Shown: one piece after another, positions 30,815 to 38,695 of the stretch | How the letters are laid out: the number at the start of each line of letters is the position of its first letter | Position numbering within the stretch: the first letter of the stretch is position 1 | Position numbers and translations under genes: made by a program | Assembly (NCBI RefSeq): GCF_000485595.1 | Contig: NW_014577627.1 | Coordinates: 162,854 to 201,548, forward strand | Source: Priapulus caudatus | Taxonomy: Eukaryota > Priapulida > Priapulimorpha > Priapulimorphida > Priapulidae | Length of the DNA: 38,695 nucleotides | Direction: 5' to 3' | The notes under the pieces: model-generated | Told to the model about the DNA's origin: nothing | Database searches by the model: none | What the model saw: only the letters and a program-made list of their open reading frames with translations

Positions 30815-31132
30815 TGTAGGCGTGTTATTCGCACTACCGTAGTAGAAGGTCTGTAGTAGACTGATAGAGATAAAACAAGACAAGAAGTAACGTTCACTGG
30901 TGTTTACTCAATCTCTAATACAATACATGAGGTCTCCGTGCACTACCGAAAGCAAGAGCGGTTACTACACACTACACCTTTCTCAGCGGGTGGCTGGTAC
31001 AAGAGCCCCGGAAAGCGGCGGCTTCCACTATTTATACGGCGTTCCCTCTCCTACGTCACCTCTCGTTATAGCTCCCTTTTCTGGCCAACCGCCCATACTA
31101 AATACGGTGGGGTGAGTATTACAACTGCTACA
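30815..31132 (-). mobile_element. Candidate LTR, minus-strand orientation
   Basis: On the minus strand the segment starts TGTAGCAG and ends CGCCTACA (318 bp), with TGTAG/CTACA inverted ends. A TATA box (CGTATAAATAGTGG, at 31025-31039 on the plus strand) is followed by GC-rich and then AT-rich sequence, as in many LTR promoters. It begins directly after the stop codon of the open frame at 31133-31441, a common arrangement at the 3' end of LTR elements. There is no second LTR in the window, and no target duplication was found. Confidence 0.4.
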
Positions 31133-31441
31133 TTACCCTACCGAATAAGGTTCGGTATAAGCGTTTTCGCACTTGGCTCGACTCCATGGTACGATTCTGG
31201 CCTTGATGTCATAGATCATCTGGTCGGTGTCTAGGCTGTCACAATCGGCAAGAACTCGGGGATTCATGACCGTCGCTCTTCCGGGTTTCGGCGTGGTTCT
31301 TCTTCTGTGGTGTCTTCCTTGATGTTGTTTTCCGCTGCAGTCTTCTATATTCCTACATCTCGTATTGCTTTTCCCGCATCGCCATTCTACTATTCCCCCG
31401 CCCCCTCGGTGTCTTGCGTGTGGGATTTGTCTCCACTTACA
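31133..31441 (-). CDS. Open frame ending at the candidate LTR, possible retroelement terminus
   Basis: There are 102 uninterrupted codons on the minus strand, without a clear start, closing with a stop at 31133-31135. The N-terminal half is Arg/Gly/His-rich with scattered Cys; the C-terminal half (MNPRVLADCDSL to YTEPYSVG) is mixed. The basic, Cys-containing composition would suit a nucleocapsid-like or pol terminal region, but I see no CCHC knuckle or integrase motif. The assignment rests on its position next to the candidate LTR. Confidence 0.3.
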   Translation of the reverse strand, partial: CKWRQIPHARHRGGGGIVEWRCGKSNTRCRNIEDCSGKQHQGRHHRRRTTPKPGRATVMNPRVLADCDSLDTDQMIYDIKARIVPWSRAKCENAYTEPYSVG

Positions 31442-32059
31442 TTATTTGTAGTAATATACTTTATTATATTATATTAGTTTTTGATGTTATTATATTTGTT
31501 TAAGTATTATATTATTATAAACGTAAGAGTCAATGGTTATAGGAATAAAGAATTGTTGTTAAGTTTAATTAACGAGCTTCGTAGGTTACATCTCTTCTAT
31601 TAGTTGTTGTGTCATGCAGTACATTGAAGTATGAATCAATAGATTCAGAATAACTCTATTAATTAAAATGACTGTCATACCTTCGCTGTTTCTCTTGAAC
31701 CTGATACGTGATGTCGAGTCTAAGTAAGAGAGACACGTTCAACATTTGTCTATTATATGGATACACTGCCTACAAATTTAACAAGTACACATTTTTGCAC
31801 AGATGACACTACATCACACAATCAGGGCACACTATCACGAGTGCATCACACACACGACACTACATCATCCACTACACTATCCACATAACAAACACACATC
31901 AACTGTACATTCACACACATAAACAGCAACACTCTAATCGAAGTCAAATGATACTTCTCAAATTCACAGTTAATTATATATGGTTTTACGTTCTTATTGC
32001 CTCCTGCTTGATTATAACAACCAACCGCTTTTAGAATTAATTTCTGCTCAGTATAATGT
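31442..32059. other. No gene seen
   Basis: AT-rich sequence with a loose CACACTA/ACATCA tract at about 31800-31925. No open frame or repeat of note. Confidence 0.5.
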
Positions 32060-33023
32060 TCGAAGTGAGACTATTGTAATATGGGTGTCGTTGGCAGCGC
32101 AACACACGCACGTTCATCATGTGGTGAGTCCGGTTAGCTTAAAATAGTCAGCAACCGGGAAAAACCATGGATAATTGAGGCGAATAGAATCTTTAGGTGT
32201 TCAACTAAACCATATCCGCAAGGCGGCTTTGTTTCGCACATATAGCTAACTTGTGGCATTTACGATTCAATGGCGGTAATTGAGGTTCGTCGTACAGCTT
32301 GCTAATGAATCTCGTACTGATAAATTTTCCCGGAGGCCTTGAACCACAGACCATTATTCGTGATCTGCAAATTGCAAATGTACTGCCAACTTTCGACAAC
32401 ACGACGGGTATGGCCATGAGTTGAGCTCACGCGTGGGTTGTTCGAGGTTGCTAAACGGTGCTTGAAACAGAGTGTTCGCGGAGGTTGTATCACGTCTGTA
32501 CGGCATAAAGAGTGGGCTTTGCAACACGCTTTTAGCGGTGATTGGATCTTTGATGAATTTGTATAATTATCATTACAAACTTTTTGATGTGCAGATTTGA
32601 AAGGCGTGATAGGTTAAAACCAATGGACATCTGTTCTGAGTACTTATTCCGCGGCCTCTTTTCTATTGGGTTATTAACGACGCGCCCGATTTAATGGCGG
32701 AAGTTATCTTTTGTCTAAATTTTTAAGACTAGATCAGATTGATTGAGAGCCCGGCGATCTGTAAAACATCTCAAGTTATTAAGAGCTTTAATTACCAAAT
32801 AATGAATTGCCAGTTATAACAAGCAAATTAAGATGCCAAATTTACTTATTGGCGAAACAAAAACTGCGCCTTGCGGATAAGGTTGTTGACACATCGTAGT
32901 TATTCGCCTCAAGTTCCATGGTTTTTCGGTTGCTAGCCATTTAACACCGGATTCACCACATTGATGACGTGCGAAGACTGTGTGTGGCTCGCAACTGACA
33001 CCATATTACAATAGCTCACGTCG
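32060..33023. mobile_element. 0.96-kb inverted-repeat element
   Basis: Diverged inverted arms occupy about 32060-32282 and 32791-33023, sharing GTGAG.CTATTGTAATATGG outer ends, AAAAACCATGG, TTGAGGCGAATA and TATCCGCAAGGCG. The interior has no transposase. On the minus strand GTGGTTCAAGGCC (around 32337-32345), preceded by AGTTGGCAGTAC, resembles the B box and D arm of a tRNA-derived SINE, but the match is weak. Confidence 0.65.
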
Positions 33024-33036
33024 ACCTAACGGGAGC

Positions 33037-33638
33037 GCATGCAGGACAGGCTCAATTCTGTCGACCGGCTTCCACAAAATCAATTTTTGGTAACACAAAC
33101 TCAATTCTGTCGAACCGTTTCCAACAAACTAATTTTGTCAAACACAAAACTCAATTCTGTCGCAACCGGTTCCACAAACGTCAATTTTGTAAGACACAAA
33201 ACTCAATTCTTCAATCCTGTCCGACAAACTCTAATTTTGGTGAACACAAAACTCAATTCTGTCAATCCCTGATCCACAAACTCAATTTGTAAACACAAAA
33301 CTCAATTCTTGTCAACCGGTCTCCACAAAACTCGATTTTTGTTGCCCAAATATGCACACGCCATGTAAGAAGGGCTACATTGGTCAGATAGAAACAAGAT
33401 AGACAACCATTGACACATTTCATCAGCCCAGCTTTTGACAATAGTACCATTCTTACATGCGGTGCCATTTGGGCAACAAAATCGACGTATTTGATGGAAC
33501 CGGTTCGACAGAATTGAGTTTTGTGATTACAAAATGAGTGTTATGTGGGACAGGGGATTGACAGATGGTTTTTCAGTGTGTTCACAAAACTCAGTTTTTG
33601 TCAAGTTTTATAGGTACAAAAATGCCTGTCCTGCATGC
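33037..33638. mobile_element. 0.6-kb element: minisatellite between 14-bp perfect inverted ends
   Basis: GCATGCAGGACAGG at 33037-33050 is exactly inverted at 33625-33638. From 33051 to about 33340 there are roughly six imperfect units of 45-60 bp containing CAAAACTCAATTCTGTCRAACC and CCACAAACTCAATTTTG. A second inverted pair (TTTTGTTGCCCAAAT at about 33337-33351 and ATTTGGGCAACAAAA at about 33467-33481) lies further in. Degenerate inverted copies of the repeat unit follow to the right end. Confidence 0.75.
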
Positions 33639-34221
33639 TCCGCCCCGTGACACATTGACTGAGCAGAATTAATATCTGAGGAATTGTTTTTAAATCCAGG
33701 CGCGCGCTAAACGTTAAACTTTAATTACCGTTTTGTGATTTTGAGAGTCCATTGCTTCGTTGTGATGTGTGATGTGTGTGTGTGTGGTGTGTGCATTTGT
33801 TGTGTGCTGTGGGTTGTGTTGTGTGTGTTGTGTGGTGTGGTGGTGGTGTTGGGGTGTGTTGTATGTGGTGTGTGTGTGCTCGTGTCTCTGTGTGTGTGTT
33901 GTGTGTGGTTTATGTGGTGTATATATATATATGGCAACGCTGGCGAATTTGTGAATCATTCATTTTTGATTATCTATTTGTTTTTGCATTATTGATTTCT
34001 ATTCCAATGTCTGTTGCCTTTGAATGAAGAGTGAATGATAAGTCTCGAGAAGCTCGTCAATTAAACTTTAAACACCCTTATTTCTATACCTTGGACGTGG
34101 TGTGTTTTTATCATTACACGGGTGTGGGGGGGTGTGGTGACTTGCTATGTACTTATAGTATGTATAATTATAGGTATATATATTATATATATAGTATATA
34201 TACATATATTGCTATGATGAT
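33639..34221. repeat. TG microsatellite and TA run; no gene
   Basis: TGTG/TGGTG sequence runs from about 33762 to 33918 and a TATA run follows at 33920-33932. Positions 33933-34160 are ordinary sequence, and another TA-rich stretch lies at about 34160-34210. Open frames are low-complexity Cys/Val repeats. Confidence 0.75.
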
Positions 34222-34512
34222 CGAGTGGTAGAGTGAGTAAGTAACGTGACGTGGAGTGAGTGAGTGAGCGAGTGGCAGTGAGTGGGTGAGGTGATGTGAG
34301 TGAGTGAGCGTATGCGACGCGAAGGCGAGTGAGTTGCAGTGAGTGAGTAAGTGCAGATGAGTGAGTGAACGTGAGTGAGTGACTGAGTGATGTGATTGAC
34401 GTGAGTGATGTGAAGGTGACGTGACGTGATGTGAGTGAGTGAGTGATGTGATGTGAGTGACGGTGGTGAGTGAGTGAGTGCGTGCGTGAGTGAGTGAGTA
34501 AGCGAGTGAGGG
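34222..34512. repeat. GAGT/GTGA tetranucleotide array
   Basis: About 290 bp of imperfect GTGA repeats with GTGACGTGATGT variants. It reads as Ser-Leu-Thr-His repeats in three minus-strand frames. Confidence 0.9.
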
Positions 34513-35272
34513 AGTGCACGCGGACTTGTGGAAATAATTATCCATCCATATACAAGGTAGTTAATTACGTTAATGACAGTTTTATTTGTATTCAGGAACA
34601 CATTTTGCTGCTTAAATATGTGAAAAAGATGCGGCACATAGTTTATAACGTATAACGATGCTAGTTCTAGTTTATTGCTAGTGTTAGAAAGGCACTATAG
34701 CAGCCGCTCACTGCAAAGATGCATTGCATTCACTTCGTGTGATGTTGCACTGCGCGACTGACGCGGCCGCTAACTAAATAAACATGCTGCTATACTGTCA
34801 CAGCGACTTTCCATCGTGGATTCACGCTGGTCAGTTAACCTTATCCAAATGCGATTTTCGTGGGTACAGATGTTAGTGGAGTTAAATGCGGAAGCCCCAT
34901 TTATTTATATAGACGGACGGCAAATCGGAGATTAATTTATAGTATATATCAATGCGAAATTAGTTGGTCAGCTTCATCTTTCAGTTATAGTTATTTATAT
35001 TATACTTCATTCTTGCGCAAAATCTAAATGCGCGTTTACGTTTTATTATAGGAATTTGTTAAAATATGTTGCCAAATATATTATGTAAAGAATACAGTTC
35101 TTGTACAAACAAGATCTGATGAGCGCAATAGTCTATATGATAGACAACCCTAACATCTAAGCCAAAAATGAAAAATAATATTAAGATCGTCATCATATCA
35201 ATGCAAACAATTAAATTACACCGAGAGTCCTATGCTGCGTTTCCTGAACTATCGTAAAATTTCCACTCTCTT

Positions 35273-35325
<53 letters not shown>

Positions 35326-36032
35326 AAAAGAGGCAACATAGCGATAAATTACTAAGAAGCACATCCAGTGATTGAACGGATGGCGAACGAGTAATTGCAT
35401 GATTAATCCATGTCTCTGAGTCCGCCTATCACATTATGACCGTTACTCTCCCCCTCTCTCTCTTCCATCTATCTCCTCTCTCTACGTACAAAGAGATCCA
35501 CATAGATGGTTCTACTGTGACCAGCTGACTGTACTGGATAGATAACCCAGCATTCATTTACCCGAGCTTTTGTTTTAATGTATTGGCTTCACCCTCTCAG
35601 CGGACTTAAGCATTAATATTTCAGCATTTTATTTCCGTACTAATATACCATATAATTACAGATCAAAGCGAAATGTGTGTAACTATAGGCTACTATTAGG
35701 TGTGAGAGATCGCAGGCTTTTCAGAGACTTGGTAATTCAGGCAGATTGGAATGATGAACCGAAAGTGTGCATTCTTATTGCATTGCGAATGTACAATTAG
35801 GTTCAGTATGTTGTTTATAATATTCGGACACTGACGTCTGTGAATATTCTACTACCGTTGTGCGTGCCAGTATTTGCACGTCGAAATGTGCCACTATATA
35901 AGTTATAGCAGACATAATAACATCTGGTGTGAATAATAATAGATCTCTAATAATAGAATAATAATAGATCTATAATAATAGAATAATAATAGAATCTATT
36001 ATTATTCACTCCTGATAACATGAAAGTAGTAA
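34513..36032. other. No gene seen; TC microsatellite and AATAAT repeats
   Basis: A (TC)n run lies at about 35270-35322, a CTCTCC-rich stretch at about 35449-35482, and TAATAATAGA repeats at about 35930-36006 lead up to the next palindrome. The rest is unique-looking, without coding evidence. Confidence 0.6.
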
Positions 36033-36072
36033 CAAGAGTAGATAATAACACATGTGTTATTATCTACTCTTG
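36033..36072. repeat. Perfect 40-bp palindrome of the AGTAGATAA hairpin family, copy 6
   Basis: CAAGAGTAGATAATAACACA is followed at once by its exact reverse complement, with no loop. The arm contains AGAGTAGATAATA, matching copies 3 and 4. CACTCCTGATAAC, the other half of the family motif, stands 20 bp to the left, after AATAAT repeats. Confidence 0.9.
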
Positions 36073-38695
36073 GTAGTAATGAGTACCGAATTAGGTCAAC
36101 GGTGAAAATCAGGTGCGAGCCCAGCTCGAAAAGGGTGAAGGAAGTTGCGCAGTTGCGCAGATAGACTGCCTGAAAGTCTTGCTGGCACCTCACGCTGGTG
36201 CTCCGCAGTGTTCGTGAGCGAGCTATCGCAGACATTGATCAGCATTACTCCAGCTGGCTGGCGGAACCAGGTGTGGGTTTTTCCATTTGCTTTGACTCCT
36301 TGAAATGAAGGCGCCGCAAGATACCTCGGACATGATTTAGTAGTCGGTTTCATCTGTAACTGAAATCCTGTAATAGTCGCGGGAGCCATGGGTCATATCC
36401 CTGCACTGAGAGTTAAAGTTTGTTTCTTTGCTGATCTGCTAGACTAGGTGGTTGGTCTTCACTTTCTTAGGTGGCATAGGACTACCGTTACCCTTGTAGC
36501 AATTTTCTGTATTAACCTGCTTTTGTGTTGAGAAGCGCTCAACCTCGAAAAATTGGCGGAAACAATTAGGGGTGGCGGAGAAAACAAAAAGTCTCTAACT
36601 AGATCTGTTGTTTTTAAGAAGGTAAATGATCATGTGAGCCATCCAATGTTGGTATTTAAGAGGCTCTTTCTAATGTTAGATGAACTAAATAAGGTCACTT
36701 GAGCGTAAAGTCGGTCACAAATGTTTGACCTTCTCGGAATCTTAATATGCTTTTAGCACCCGCTGCCTTGGCCAAGAAACAGGCTTAGTGGTGCTTTTTA
36801 CCCTAAATCTGTGTTGCAAGGAGATGCCCTAGCTACTCATTTTGAACCGCCCATGTTCAATATGTTGAAATTTGACTAACCTATTACAAAGAAAGACAAG
36901 TTGATGTGCTAAATAGCTTGTTTTTATTACCCAAAGTCTGATAACGCTTACAGCTATCAGATCTGTCGATTAGCGCAAGCCATTGCTCCACTACATATTG
37001 CGAATGTGGAAAGTCAAGAGGCTTGTCCTTAGTTTGTCGACATATTTTTGCAACTTACAGGGTGGCAAAAGTCATACAATTAACACAGTTACACTGGGCA
37101 GTCAGTTCGTTCCGATGAAGCTGACTGGCCATCATTTTTAAATAACGCAGCCCCATATGGTATAGCTCCATTGATATTTCGAGTTTATAAAACGATGAAT
37201 TCTCATATTAATACGTTGATATTATTCAATAAACTAGGCATGCTCTATGTCAAATAGTTAGGCACTCGATCTACCTATTGTCTCAGAGCCGAATAAAGAT
37301 AGTAGGTATCCATTTTTGATAAGAAGTGTTTCAGTTCCAACTCCTAACTATAGCGCCTCTCTGAGAAAACAATCAATGCTGTAGCAAGCACAAAACATTG
37401 TGGCCATGTAAGTGAACATCTTTGCGATGAACACTTGTCTTGAGCGCAGTGACGATCACCAGAAAGACACATTTCATCCAAGTGAAAGATATATTCTGGG
37501 CACAAAAGGCATTTTCTGGGGAAGCGGTGAAGGTGTGAGTGGTCTTTTGTCCGTTTTCCTTTCATCCATCATTCTCTGGTCTGAACAGCAAGGGGGATTG
37601 TGTTCCTGAAGTGATTCGCCAAAGAATGGCCTTGTAGTGTGCAGGATTTTACTATTCTTTAAGATGCTCTCGAGTCGTATGGTGGCAGTGAACGATAGTT
37701 TGGGAGACGAGGCGCGCCCTTCCATTTTTTAGCAGCCCAAAGCTGAATGCGAACACTGCTGACATGTCCACAGCATTTTTCTATGCCCATAGCAAGCTGA
37801 TTACGAATGTTGTGCTTGGTCGTAGACATCAGCAAGTTCAGCAGTTACGTCACCACACTGCAGACTAAGGTGTGGCCAGCCCTAGACATCTGATTACAAG
37901 TTTCTTTACCATTCCGATGTATGTGGCAACCGGTCGCGAACTGAAGGGCGTAGACCGTTGAAGCCAAGAGATTTTGAGCGAATCATCTGGGTACTGTTTT
38001 TGTTGTTGTCTCAACCAATTCAATCACCGTGCTACCTTTCACTTGCGGTCGATATCCACGATGGACGTGGGACTTTGAAGGTCACTCGGATGCTAATAGT
38101 AGTCGTAGTAGGACAGAACACATCTGTGGTCATCAGACATCACGATAATGGAGTTATCCCTTCTCGACTGTACCGCAATACTGTTGGCAAATCTATTATT
38201 TTGTCGACGCCTTTCCTCCATGGGTCGTTGTGTGTGTGTGATGTACGTCTTCTATGATTCCATATTTTAATTTCAAGTGGGGATGTTTGACTTTTCCGCT
38301 GTTCGGTAACTAGCTGGTGTGTGTGCCGGTAGCTGTTTGTGTCTGTGAATGATTCTGGTTCCTGAGCAGTTATCATAGATTGTCTGTGATGTTATCTGAA
38401 TTCTTTTTGTTCGAGGAGCAGTCTAGTTCCATACCTTACTGGGCTGCGGTTGTCTAACTTAAGATGGAATGACTGCTACTGTGCCGTCCTATCTTTCCTT
38501 TCCCTGGGCATCATATTGCGTTGCTAGAATTGTCTGTAATGGTCGGATTCTAGGTACACCTCATAATGCCTTCAAGAGTTTTGAATACGTTCCTTCACAT
38601 TTGAAATCTTTATTCTCAAACTGGAGTATTACGCTAGCCGTCGGGCTGGGCTTGTATCCAGCCCAATATTTGCAAAGTCATAGATCGTTGGATGG
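36073..38695. other. No intact gene; possibly decayed coding sequence
   Basis: Frames are short and interrupted. Minus-strand frames around 37344-37725 (Cys/His-containing, for example KCLLCPEYIFHLDEMC) and 36096-36389 are protein-like in composition, but stops break any longer reading. An old transposase or host pseudogene is possible; I cannot name it. No repeat or RNA gene was recognised. The window ends within this region. Confidence 0.35.

Noticed and set aside
33051-33340. CRISPR-like array of spaced repeats
   Set aside because: Units are imperfect, the interval is variable, spacers are not unique, and the genome is eukaryotic; it is a minisatellite.
34145-34637. Ser/Leu/Thr/His open frames on the minus strand
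   Set aside because: They are the translation of a GTGA tetranucleotide array, open in three frames.
36096-38376. Decayed transposase or host gene on the minus strand
   Set aside because: Some frames have protein-like composition, but stops are frequent and no domain or catalytic motif could be recognised.

Overview
This window looks like nuclear DNA from an invertebrate animal, probably a repeat-rich marine species; the phylum cannot be fixed from sequence alone. Supporting observations are one animal-type neuropeptide GPCR with a UTR-like flank and an AATAAA signal, vertebrate-style TTAGGG interstitial repeats, remains of Ty3/gypsy-type retrotransposons, many cut-and-paste elements with long inverted arms, very abundant CA/TG, CAA/CAC, TC and TA microsatellites, and no bacterial operon structure. 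The sequence is an assembly: there is an 833-base N gap (19099-19931), and a 1.4-kb block occurs twice in direct orientation (1-1384 and 8335-9712).

The only convincing intact gene is a 392-residue, single-exon, rhodopsin-class GPCR at 15543-16721 (+). It resembles the vasopressin/oxytocin, CCAP/NPS and GnRH/AKH/corazonin receptor assemblage. Its promoter side carries a palindromic CRE-like site and its 3' side a polyadenylation signal. Unusually, three activation microswitches (DRY, CWxP, NPxxY) are all altered. Everything else recognisable as protein is broken or carried by a mobile element: the C-terminal part of a Ty3/gypsy-type integrase (11878-12903), a P2X7-like cytoplasmic-domain fragment (minus strand, about 13434-13776), two tandem exon-like copies of an unknown sequence (28080-28361 intact frame, 28805-29059 broken), and a few anonymous candidate exons.

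Layout. 1-1384: duplicated block with CAA/CAC repeats and a hairpin. 2027-2091: interstitial telomere repeat. 2896-4696: 1.8-kb long-inverted-repeat element with a 9-bp target duplication and a nested TA-flanked element. 5249-7350: hairpins and a CA array bracketed by two related hairpins. 8335-9712: second copy of the duplicated block. 9763-11836: 2.07-kb foldback element. 11878-14259: 5'-truncated LTR retrotransposon whose 3' LTR is interrupted by a TTAA-flanked element that carries the P2X7-like exon. 15176-16880: the GPCR gene. 18307-18496: 190-bp MITE. 18864-20168: inverted arms around the gap. 21287-23918: composite of a 17-bp minisatellite and a microsatellite-rich inverted element. 27612-29470: inverted copy of the minisatellite unit, then two 725-bp tandem units. 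30815-31441: candidate LTR and adjoining open frame. 32060-33638: two adjacent inverted-repeat elements. 33760-38695: microsatellites, a GAGT array, a perfect 40-bp palindrome and unresolved sequence.

The most unusual feature is a recurring hairpin motif, consensus ATCAGGAGTARATAA. It forms small hairpins at six places, five of them beside or inside TA, CA or AAT-type simple repeats, and also forms the tips of the 2-kb foldback element. This suggests one mobile family that targets or generates microsatellites, with forms ranging from a bare hairpin of about 50 bp to a 2-kb element. This is inference from sequence inspection; no database search was possible.
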